NCBI GenBank assembly: GCA_021780035.1
Contig: JAJXZO010000148.1
Span: 1-34,654, forward strand
From: Pseudomonadota bacterium
GTDB taxonomy: Bacteria; Pseudomonadota; Alphaproteobacteria; Acetobacterales; Acetobacteraceae
Reading direction: 5' to 3'
Length of the DNA: 34,654 bases
The notes beneath the pieces were generated by a model. The model worked only from the letters and a program-made list of their open reading frames with translations. It did no database searches and had not been told where the DNA came from. This document shows, one piece after another, positions 7,047-13,457 of the stretch. The position numbers were made by a program, and so were the translations under genes. The stretch's first letter is position 1. Every line of letters begins with the position of its first letter.

Positions 7047-7568
7047 GGCTCCGTTCCTTCGATCTGGTTGACGAATTTGCGCGCCGCCGCTTCCTCAATT
7101 TGAAGCAGTAGGCCGCGCGCCAATGGATCGAGCGCCGCCAGCCGATGTCGCGCCCCTACCTGGTAGTAGGCGAGATCCCGTTCGGGATCGACGATGCGTT
7201 GCCAGCGGCGCGGTCTCGCCATCGCGCACGCCAACCGCTCCACTAGGTCGGCCGGCGGATCGGTCGGCGCCGCTACCGGCAGCGCCTCCGCCTCGGCGAT
7301 GGCGGCATCGTCAGTCAGTACGTCCGGAGCCACGAGGGTGTTGGGCAGCAACGGCGCCAACGCATCGCAGGTGGCCACCAGGTCGGTGAGGTGGCAGGCT
7401 CCCTCGGCCCGCGCCAGGTTCCGCCAGCACCTCGCCCCGGTGCGCTTTCACCTCGGCCAACAAGTCGGGCGAGACGCGCGACGGCGGCCGGAGCGCCAGC
7501 CGGCCGCCATGCGGTTCCACCGTGATGCCGAGGTCATGCAGCCGGGCGAGCACAGCGGCGCCGCTCAT
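7043..7568 (-). pseudogene. TubC-like domain protein of the island, probably frameshifted
   Basis: From ATG 7568 the frame gives MSGAAVLARLHDLGITVEPH and then GGRLALRPPSRVSPDLLAEV, a small alpha/beta domain like the N-terminal docking domain of TubC and of many island proteins. After EVLAE the frame turns into Arg/Pro/Gly-rich nonsense and stops at 7311. The alternative frame, read from the same place, gives LARAEGACHLTDLVATCDAL and continues sensibly to TGA 7043 (111 residues from GTG 7378, ending VNQIEGTEP). The simplest reading is one gene with a frameshift near 7410-7430. The other is two genes overlapping by 68 bases. ATGA overlap upstream and GTGA overlap downstream place it inside the operon. 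Confidence 0.55.
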
Positions 7569-7807
7569 GGTGCCGGCTCCGTTTCAACAAGGCGGTGCGG
7601 TTCGGCGAGGCGCAGGCGCAGCAGGGCGGCGATGGCCGCCTTGTGCTGGCGGACAGTGGCGAGCAGGTCGGGCGACACTTTCCCCGCTGGCCGCATGGCG
7701 AGGCGGCCATCCCCTTGAAGCCGCGCCTCCACACCCGCCGCTTCCAGCCGGGCGACGGCGAGATAGGCGGCGGCGCCATCAGGCCAGGACGAACGGACCG
7801 CGCTCAT
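7565..7807 (-). CDS. Small TubC-like domain protein of the island
   Basis: An 80-residue product starts MSAVRSSWPDGAAAYLAVAR. A single domain follows, ARLEAAGVEARLQGDGRLAM then RPAGKVSPDLLATVRQHKAA, closely similar in pattern to the start of the next gene downstream. The two are adjacent paralogs of a TubC N-terminal docking-domain-like fold. The start at 7807 is chosen because of AAGGAG six bases upstream; the open frame extends 26 codons further. It overlaps the end of the primase/helicase fragment by 29 bases, and its stop overlaps the next start (ATGA). Role unknown; proteins of this size commonly accompany primase genes in alphaproteobacterial islands. Confidence 0.6.
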   Translation of the reverse strand: MSAVRSSWPDGAAAYLAVARLEAAGVEARLQGDGRLAMRPAGKVSPDLLATVRQHKAAIAALLRLRLAEPHRLVETEPAP

Positions 7808-8603
7808 CTTCTCCTTCCTCTCGCTCGTCACCTCTAGATTCAGAAGGGATTTTTGCGTCCGCCCCGTCCGCATCGGTCTCCGCATTGGTTTTCAACGGGT
7901 TGGCGCGGACGGTCTCGACGGGGGCTCGGCCCGTACCGTCCACATCGTTGGCGACCGTCCGCCGATCGGGAGCCATGAAGGCGTTGGCCGGGTTGGACTT
8001 CGACAGGGAAGCGGGCGGTGCGGACGATGCGGACGGTTGCGCCCCGCGATCTTCCGGCTTGAAATCGCCGGAGGCGACGGTGAGATGGATGATCCTGGTC
8101 CGCGCCCGCCCCTCGCGGTGGAATTGGACGTCGATGCCGATCTGGCGCAAGGAAGTGGCTGCTCGCCGCAGCCGGCCCGCCAAGGCCCGAGGGCTGTCCG
8201 GCCAGGCCTTGGACTTGGCGACACGCTCGCCCGCTGCCTCGGCCGGGGTGTCCAGAAGCTCCGAGGTGGTTCCCGTCCACACTGTCCGCGTCAGCATGAT
8301 GGCGCGCACGGCGGCGGCGATCGGGTCGGCGTCGAACAGCACTTCGTCCTGGTCGGTGTAGAGTTGTCGCACGGCGAAGCCGCCACCGGTGGCCAGGCGG
8401 CACAGGGTGTCGGAAATCCACGCCGCCAGGCCCGATACGTTGTCGGTGGATATGACGCTCGCCTTCCAGGCGAGCTTGGACGACGCTGCCGCGTCGTCCA
8501 CATCCCCACAGCCCCAACCGCAGCCAAAGGCGGCTTGATTCTCATGGAGATCAGAACGGCGCCGTTTCCAACTTAATTCCCCCGGTCCCTGGTCCTTACC
8601 CAC
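7779..8603 (-). pseudogene. Remnant of an island DNA primase/helicase, 5'-truncated and internally deleted
   Basis: The open frame is 274 codons, but recognisable sequence begins only near codon 50 (about 8456). There the segment DNVSGLAAWISDTLCRLATG followed by GGFAVRQLYTDQDEVLFDA matches the part of primase/helicase ATPases of phage islands that normally continues into a RPVILNGI-type strand. Here it jumps at FDA to DPIAAAVRAIM, which belongs near the C-terminus of the same proteins, and continues through the usual ending (KSKAWPDSPRALAGRLRRAA, then FHREGRARTRIIHLT). I infer an in-frame internal deletion with junction near 8330. The first 49 codons look like junction noise and overlap the IclR gene. 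The Walker A region is absent, so the fragment cannot be an active helicase. Confidence 0.6.
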
Positions 8604-9442
8604 GGGTCCAGTTCACGGTCTGAGGGGCCGGCTTCGCCGCGCGGCGGGTGATAGCCGAGTTGTACCGAGATCAGCCTGGCGTGGGTAATCGCCAGTTCGG
8701 CGAGGTCTTCCGTGCGGTGCTGCTCCATCCGCCGCACGCTGCCGCTGACGCTGATGGCGGCGAACACGCGGCCGGCGGCGTTGCGGATCGGGGCGGCGAC
8801 GCAGCGAAGGTCGGGCTCGTGCTCGCAGTTGTCGATGGAGTAGCCGCGGGCGCGGATGGCGGCGAGTTCCTCGCGCAGGGCCTCGGCGGTGACGATGGTG
8901 TTGCGGGTGAAGCGTTGCAGGCCGAGGCCGATGATGCGGTCGATCACTGTCGGCGTCTGGAAGGCAAGGGCGGCCTTGCCGACGCCGGTGGAATGGCAGG
9001 GCGTGGACTCCATCGTAGTGACGACGTTGTTCGGCCGCGCGCCTTCACGGCCGCGCGCCACGAACACCATTTGCGTGCCGTCGAACACGAAGAGGTGCAC
9101 GGCCTCCGCGCTGAGCTTGGCGAGCGTATCGACGAAGGGCGCGGCTTCGCGGTGCAGCGGCATGGTGGTGAGCGCGGTGTTGCCGAGGCCGAACAGCTTG
9201 AGGCCGAGTCGGTAGTTCTCGCGGCTGGCCTCCTGTTCGAGGAAGCCGGCGGCGCGCAGGCTGTCCACCAGGCGATGCACGGTGGTGCGCGGCAGGCCGG
9301 TGCGCTGGGCGATCTGCAGCACCGACAGTTCCGGCGTGGTGGGGGAGAAGCACTCCAGCACGTCGACCATCTTGAACAGCGATTTGACGCTGCCAGTGCG
9401 GTCCTCGATTTCCGTGGCGGCGGTGTTCCTGGAATCTGCCAT
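8573..9442 (-). CDS. IclR-family transcriptional regulator (module 1)
   Basis: A 289-residue regulator from ATG 9442. Near the N-terminus it has a winged helix-turn-helix (about 18-85, with LSVLQIAQRTGLPRTTVHRL and YRLGLKLFGLGN). A C-terminal effector-binding domain follows (about 95-265, with TPCHSTGVGKAAL, GYSIDNCEHEPDLRCVAAPI and the FAAISVSGS strand). These are the standard IclR layout and motifs. In-frame starts at 9454 and 9568 exist; the latter would put the coding sequence over the inverted repeat at 9561-9579, so I prefer a downstream start, although none has a good Shine-Dalgarno. It is divergent from the MHS transporter at 9786 and probably controls it. The effector is unknown; IclR proteins of catabolic clusters usually sense a pathway acid. 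Confidence 0.93.
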   Translation of the reverse strand: MADSRNTAATEIEDRTGSVKSLFKMVDVLECFSPTTPELSVLQIAQRTGLPRTTVHRLVDSLRAAGFLEQEASRENYRLGLKLFGLGNTALTTMPLHREAAPFVDTLAKLSAEAVHLFVFDGTQMVFVARGREGARPNNVVTTMESTPCHSTGVGKAALAFQTPTVIDRIIGLGLQRFTRNTIVTAEALREELAAIRARGYSIDNCEHEPDLRCVAAPIRNAAGRVFAAISVSGSVRRMEQHRTEDLAELAITHARLISVQLGYHPPRGEAGPSDRELDPWVRTRDRGN

Positions 9443-9560
9443 GACGGAACGCATAGGCCGGGCTGGGGCAGGACTCAACGGCACACGCGCGCTCCCGCCC
9501 GCGGCGTCCGCCGAGGCGGCGGCGTGCCGAAGGTTCGATCCGGGATGATTCCTTCGGGGA

Positions 9561-9579
9561 ATGTCCATATAACGGACAT
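9561..9579. promoter_or_regulatory. Inverted repeat, probable IclR operator (regulator side)
   Basis: ATGTCC and GGACAT are perfect 6-bp arms around 7 nt (ATATAAC). The 17-base core TGTCC-N7-GGACA is shared with the site at 9709-9727. It lies upstream of the IclR gene in the divergent IclR-MHS region, the expected place for autoregulation. Operator function is inferred from position and symmetry. Confidence 0.55.
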
Positions 9580-9677
9580 ATATAACGTTTGTGGGATACC
9601 GCTGTCAAGCCAGGCCGGCAGGAATGCGAAGTGATCGTTATCAGTAGTTGAATTTTCGTGCGTGGCGGAATTCGTCA

Positions 9678-9707
9678 TTGACAAGCCTTTTTTGCCGGCG
9701 GAATTAT
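9678..9707 (+). promoter_or_regulatory. Sigma-70-type promoter for the MHS transporter
   Basis: A consensus -35 hexamer TTGACA (9678-9683) is followed after 18 bases by AATTAT (9702-9707), four of six matches to TATAAT. The operator-like repeat 9709-9727 begins two bases after it, over the expected transcription start. Position and direction fit the gene at 9786, with a leader of about 70 bases. Confidence 0.55.
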
Positions 9708-9708
9708 C

Positions 9709-9727
9709 TTGTCCGCAATACGGACAA
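9709..9727. promoter_or_regulatory. Perfect inverted repeat, probable IclR operator (transporter side)
   Basis: TTGTCCG-CAATA-CGGACAA: 7-bp perfect arms with a 5-nt spacer, centred just downstream of the -10 box of the transporter promoter. This is the best-formed site in the window, and binding there would block transcription start. The arms share TGTCC/GGACA with 9561-9579. Confidence 0.65.
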
Positions 9728-9785
9728 AAGCCAGTCGCACCCATGGCCCTGCCGTGGAACGGAACGGCGCACAGGGAGGACGGCG

Positions 9786-11108
9786 ATGAATTCCAGGGCA
9801 GCGGTAGAGTCTCGTGCCGGAGTGTATTCCAGCGAAGGCGAGGCGGAAGGCTCGGCCATCCTGAAGGTGGCGCTGGCCAGCGCCATCGGCACCACCATCG
9901 AGTATTACGACTTCACCCTCTACGCCACCGCGACAGCCCTCGTCTTCAACAAGATATTCTTCCCGTCGTTTGATCCTCTTGTCGGTTCGATGGCGGCTTT
10001 CGCCACGTTCTTCGTCGGCTACTGCGCGCGGCCGCTCGGCGGCGTGCTGTTCGGCCATTTCGGCGACAGGGTCGGGCGCAAGATCTGTCTTCTCATCACC
10101 ATCCTGATGATGGGTCTCGGCACCGTGGCGATCGGACTGATGCCCTCGTATGCCTCCATCGGCGTCTGGGCGCCGATCGGCCTCATCGCGCTGCGCATGG
10201 CGCAGGGCATCGGCCTCGGCGGCGAATACGGCGGCGGCATGGTGATGACCGTGGAGCACGCGCCCCCGGCACGGCGGGGCTTCTACAGTTCGCTGGTGCA
10301 TGTCGGCGTGCCGGCCGGCTTCCTGATCCCCATCCTTCTGCTCGGCATCCTTTCGAGGTCGATGGACGGCACCGCCTTCCTTGCCTGGGGCTGGCGGGTG
10401 CCGTTCATCCTCAGCATCGTGCTGGTCGCCGTCGGGCTGGTGATCCGCTTCCAGATCTCCGAAACCCCGGCCTTCCGCCGCGTGCTGGCGAGCGGCAGGA
10501 CCGCCGCCGTGCCGGCCTACGAGGCGGTGCGCCACCATTGGGTCAGCATCGTCTTCGGCATCGGCGCCAAGATCGCCGAAAGCGGGCTTTTCAACATCTA
10601 TGCCGTGTTCGCCATCACCTACTCCGTCGTCGTCCTGCACCTGCAAAGCCAACCCATCCTGAACGGCGTTCTTTTCGGCTGCGCGGTGGAGTGCGTGACG
10701 CTGCCCTTCTTCGGAGCGCTGTCCGACCGCATCGGCCGCCGCCCCGTCTATGTCGGCGGCATGATCTTCCAGTTGCTGCTTGCCTGGCCGTTCTTCCTGA
10801 TGGTGAGCAGCGGGCAGACCGCCCTGATCTGGCTTGCCATCGCGCTCGGCCTCGGCTTCGGCCACGGCTCCGTCTATGGCGCGCAGGGGGCCTATTTCTC
10901 CGAGCTGTTCCCGGCCCGCCTGCGTTATTCCGGTCTTTCGCTCGTGCAGCAGATCGGGCCGATCCTGGGCGGCGGCCTGTCGCCGCTGATCGCCACGGCC
11001 CTGCTCGCCGCCTACGGCGGCTACGGCGCCATCGTCGCCTACATGGCCGGCATCGCCCTTCTGTCCGCGCTCTGCACCCTGGGGCTGCGGACCCCGGCCG
11101 AGTCCTGA
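9786..11108 (+). CDS. MHS-family (metabolite:H+ symporter) MFS transporter, module 1
   Basis: An inner-membrane secondary transporter of 440 residues with about 12 predicted helices. The signature GTTIEYYDFTLYATATALVF near the N-terminus and the loop GHFGDRVGRKICLLITILMM (with D-R-x-G-R-K between helices 2 and 3) are those of the MHS group, which takes up organic acids such as shikimate, alpha-ketoglutarate, citrate and proline/betaine. The second-half loop ALSDRIGRRPVYVGGM repeats the pattern. The start at 9786 is supported by AGGGAGGAC upstream. It is divergent from the IclR gene and followed after 36 bases by a LivK-type protein and a lyase. I infer uptake of the acid substrate of this cluster; the exact substrate cannot be read from sequence. 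A close relative lies at 20780. Confidence 0.93.
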   Translation: MNSRAAVESRAGVYSSEGEAEGSAILKVALASAIGTTIEYYDFTLYATATALVFNKIFFPSFDPLVGSMAAFATFFVGYCARPLGGVLFGHFGDRVGRKICLLITILMMGLGTVAIGLMPSYASIGVWAPIGLIALRMAQGIGLGGEYGGGMVMTVEHAPPARRGFYSSLVHVGVPAGFLIPILLLGILSRSMDGTAFLAWGWRVPFILSIVLVAVGLVIRFQISETPAFRRVLASGRTAAVPAYEAVRHHWVSIVFGIGAKIAESGLFNIYAVFAITYSVVVLHLQSQPILNGVLFGCAVECVTLPFFGALSDRIGRRPVYVGGMIFQLLLAWPFFLMVSSGQTALIWLAIALGLGFGHGSVYGAQGAYFSELFPARLRYSGLSLVQQIGPILGGGLSPLIATALLAAYGGYGAIVAYMAGIALLSALCTLGLRTPAES

Positions 11109-11144
11109 TCCGGTACCCCACTCCAACCTGGTGCGAGTCACCCC

Positions 11145-12308
11145 ATGAACACGCAGAACGCCGCTTCTCCCCGCCGTCGTGCCGTTCTCAAGGCCCTGGC
11201 CGGCACCGCTCTCGCCGCGCCGATGCTGGGGCGCACGGCCGGCGCCACCGGCGCGCCGATCCGCATCGGCTTGTCCGCGCCGCTTACCACCGCGTTCGCC
11301 GAGGACGGCAAATGGATGCGCCAGGGCGCGGAACTCGCCATCAAGGAGATTAACGCCGCCGGCGGCATCAAGGGGCGGCCGCTGCAGCTTTTCGTCGAGG
11401 ACGACCAGGGCCCCAACCCGACGGCGGCCGCCAACGCCGCCACCAAGCTGATCTCCGAGGATAAGGTCCTGGCCATCGTAGGCCCGCACTTCACCCCTGG
11501 GATTCTCGCGGTGGAGCCGCTGCTCAAGCAGTACCACGTTCCCGCCTTCTCCGGCGCCACCGGCCCGGTGGTCACTGCCCAGGGCAACCCCTACGTCTTC
11601 CGCGTGCGGCTCAACGACAACGTCGGTGCCAGGCTGCTGGTGCGCTACGCCGTCGAGAAGCTGCACTGGACCGATATCGGCATCGACTACGTGAACACCG
11701 CCTTCGGCCAGGGCGGTCTCGGGGCGCTGAAGGCCGCGCTGGCCGAGATGCACATCCAGCCGAAGATGGTGCAGACGCATCTCGACAGCACGAAGGACTT
11801 CACGCCGCAGTTGCTGGCGTTCAAGAGCGCCGGGGTGAAGAACCTGTTCATCTGGACCGACGACCAGCCGATGGGTCTCATCAACAAGCAGATCAAGACC
11901 CTGGGACTTTCGTTCGGCATCGCCGGCAACGCCGGGCTGACGCTGCCCAACGTCATCGCCCTCGCCGGCGACGCGGTGAACGGCGCCTACTCCATCGGTG
12001 AGTTCATCGCCGACAACCCCGACCCCGTGGTGCGGGAGTGGGTGAAGCGCTACCACGCGGCCTACGGCGCCGATCCCGAACTCTACGGCAGCGTCTATTA
12101 TGACGCGACGAAGATCCTCGGCGACGCCATGCAGCGCGCCACCGCCATCGACGGCGCGGCGATCCAGGAGGCGCTGACGAAAACCCGCAGCTTCCGCGGT
12201 GTGGTGACCACCTACACCTGGTCTCCGGGCGGCGACATGGTGCACAGCGCCCTCATCACCCGCGACGAGAACAAGAAGCCGGTGATCATCGAGAAAGTCA
12301 CCGACTAG
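11145..12308 (+). CDS. Branched-chain-amino-acid-type ABC substrate-binding protein (LivK-like), first copy
   Basis: A periplasmic binding protein of 387 residues. The N-terminus has a Tat-type signal (SPRRRAVLKALAGTALAAP), so it is exported folded. The mature part starts at about residue 37 with APIRIGLSAPLTTAFAEDGK. It shows the Peripla_BP_6 layout: KEINAAGGIKGRPLQLFVED, then a DDQGPNPTAA motif, IVGPHFTPG, and the hinge region DYVNTAFGQGGLGALK. It is clearly paralogous to the protein at 15024 (shared stretches such as VEDDQGPNPTAA, THLDSTKDFT and NPYVFRVRL). It has no permease of its own next door and may feed LivHM-GF of the cluster. LivK-like proteins bind branched-chain amino acids, amides, aromatic acids or other carboxylates; the ligand is unknown. 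Confidence 0.93.
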   Translation: MNTQNAASPRRRAVLKALAGTALAAPMLGRTAGATGAPIRIGLSAPLTTAFAEDGKWMRQGAELAIKEINAAGGIKGRPLQLFVEDDQGPNPTAAANAATKLISEDKVLAIVGPHFTPGILAVEPLLKQYHVPAFSGATGPVVTAQGNPYVFRVRLNDNVGARLLVRYAVEKLHWTDIGIDYVNTAFGQGGLGALKAALAEMHIQPKMVQTHLDSTKDFTPQLLAFKSAGVKNLFIWTDDQPMGLINKQIKTLGLSFGIAGNAGLTLPNVIALAGDAVNGAYSIGEFIADNPDPVVREWVKRYHAAYGADPELYGSVYYDATKILGDAMQRATAIDGAAIQEALTKTRSFRGVVTTYTWSPGGDMVHSALITRDENKKPVIIEKVTD

Positions 12309-12310
12309 CC

Positions 12311-12327
12311 CCCGCGGCGCCCGCGGG
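12311..12327 (+). terminator. Small GC-rich hairpin after LivK-like gene
   Basis: CCCGCGG and CCGCGGG form a perfect 7-bp stem with a 3-nt loop, three bases after the stop at 12308. There is no T-run. It could slow RNA decay or partly stop transcription, keeping the binding-protein transcript more abundant than the lyase transcript. Confidence 0.35.
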
Positions 12328-12373
12328 CATGGGTGCCGTCCTTCCTCTTGAGTGACAACAAAGGAGTGCCGAC

Positions 12374-13270
12374 ATGCAAACGCGACTGAAGGGCGTCATC
12401 CCCGCCCTCGTCACACCCTTCGACTCCGACGGCGAGATCGACGAGGCCGCCTTCCGCGCCCAGGTCCGGTTCATGCTGGGCAAGGGCGTGCACGGCGTCT
12501 GCGTCGGCGGGTCCACCGGCGAGGGCTATGCGCTGGAGACGGCGGAATTGCGCCGCCTGACCGCCGCCGCCGTGGAGGAGGTGGCGGGGCGCATCCCCGT
12601 GGTGGCGGGCATCATCGCCAACTCCACCCGCGAGGTGATCGCCCGCGGCCGCGCGGTGGCCGACCTTGGCATCGAGGCGATCCAGGTCACGCCCACCTTC
12701 TACGTGTTCCAGACCGACGAGGAATCGCTGTTCGGCTACTTCAAGGAGATCTGGGAGAGCGTGGGCAAGCCGGTGCTGCTCTACAACGTCATTCCCTGGA
12801 ACCTGCTTTCCACCGATTTCGTGCTGCGCATCCTGAACGACATTCCGGGAGTCGTCGGCATCAAGCAAAGCGGCGGGGACATCCACCGCATGGCGGAGAT
12901 GCTTCTGCACGTGCCCGAGGGCAAGGTGATTCTCGCCGCCATCGACGGCCTGCTCTATCCCTGCTTCGCCGTCGGCGCGCACGGCACGCTGGCGGCCTCG
13001 CCCACCGCGGCGCCGGGGCCGGTGGTGGCGCTGTGGGATGCGGTGCAGGCGGGCGATCACGCCAAGGGCATGGCCATCCACAGGAGCCTGCTGGAGTTCT
13101 GGCGGAAGATGCCGCACGCCAATCTGCCGGCCTGCGTCAAATACTGCCTAGAACTGCAGGGATGCCGCTCCGGCAAGCCGCGGCGGCCGATGCCTTATCC
13201 GGGCGCCGCCGAGCAGGCGGTGATCGCGCCCTTGCTGCGGGCGCTACTCGCCTACGACCGGACGCTCTGA
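12374..13270 (+). CDS. DapA-family class I lyase (2-keto-acid aldolase/dehydratase type), copy 1
   Basis: A cytoplasmic TIM-barrel protein of 298 residues in the dihydrodipicolinate synthase / N-acetylneuraminate lyase family. It keeps the substrate-carboxylate loop GGSTGE (45-50), the catalytic Tyr137 in LLYNVIPW, and the Schiff-base Lys164 in VVGIKQSGGD. The YN-V-P-x-R-T motif, whose Arg holds the aspartate semialdehyde in real DapA, is replaced by YNVIPWN. It is therefore probably not lysine biosynthesis but a pyruvate- or 2-keto-acid-forming aldolase or dehydratase. The start has AAAGGAG nine bases upstream. It follows MHS1 and LivK1 in the same direction. Two paralogs lie at 22175 and 23175; the copy at 23175 has the similar YNVIPQN form. 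Confidence 0.92.
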   Translation: MQTRLKGVIPALVTPFDSDGEIDEAAFRAQVRFMLGKGVHGVCVGGSTGEGYALETAELRRLTAAAVEEVAGRIPVVAGIIANSTREVIARGRAVADLGIEAIQVTPTFYVFQTDEESLFGYFKEIWESVGKPVLLYNVIPWNLLSTDFVLRILNDIPGVVGIKQSGGDIHRMAEMLLHVPEGKVILAAIDGLLYPCFAVGAHGTLAASPTAAPGPVVALWDAVQAGDHAKGMAIHRSLLEFWRKMPHANLPACVKYCLELQGCRSGKPRRPMPYPGAAEQAVIAPLLRALLAYDRTL

Positions 13271-13287
13271 GGGGGACGGAAACGGGG

Positions 13288-13312
13288 GTCCGGGGACCAT
13301 CGGTCCCCGGAC
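13288..13312. terminator. Long perfect hairpin after DapA-like copy 1
   Basis: GTCCGGGGACC and GGTCCCCGGAC form a perfect 11-bp stem with a 3-nt loop (ATC), 17 bases after the stop at 13270. It lacks a T-run. As a hairpin it would work in both directions; here it probably marks the end of the MHS1-LivK1-lyase transcript before the promoter at 13372. A repeated intergenic palindrome is the alternative. Confidence 0.5.
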
Positions 13313-13371
13313 GAACCGGGGCGGCGCCCTGACGGAACTCCGGCCTGCGTGCCTCGCGCGAGTTCGGAGAG

Positions 13372-13402
13372 TTGACTTATGCGGACCGATATTCCGTATA
13401 AT
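13372..13402 (+). promoter_or_regulatory. Promoter with an operator-like repeat in its spacer, for the flavoenzyme gene
   Basis: TTGACT (13372-13377) and a perfect TATAAT (13397-13402) are separated by 19 bases. The spacer holds ATGCGGA-CCGATAT-TCCGTAT (13379-13399), an inverted repeat with six of seven bases paired, overlapping the -10 box. The long spacer and the repeat suggest a regulated promoter. The gene starts at 13458. CGGA/TCCG arms are shared, in the opposite orientation, with the IclR-type sites elsewhere in the cluster. Confidence 0.5.
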
Positions 13403-13457
13403 GGGATGAAAGACCGGCCGTGGGGCGCCGGACGGGAGTGGCGGGGGAGACGCGGGA

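Larger units (their letters stand above)
5900..8570 (-). mobile_element. Decayed phage/genomic-island remnant abutting tRNA-Ser
   Basis: The 2.7 kb between the tRNA 3' end and the IclR gene holds a compact minus-strand run of small genes, with ATGA/GTGA-type overlaps typical of phage and island operons. Order of transcription: primase/helicase fragment, TubC-like small protein, a frameshifted gene starting with a TubC-like domain, a frameshifted Cys-cluster gene, an amber-interrupted gene, and a tiny membrane protein. At least four are damaged. No integrase, excisionase or structural phage gene is present. I saw no repeat of the tRNA 3' end at the far side, so the right limit near 8570 is set only by the end of the helicase fragment and the intact IclR gene. 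Confidence 0.65.

Noticed and set aside
9675-12245. 856-codon minus-strand open frame antisense to MHS1 and LivK1
   Set aside because: Composition is Arg/Gly/His/Asp-rich low complexity. The plus-strand genes have clear families and ribosome binding sites.
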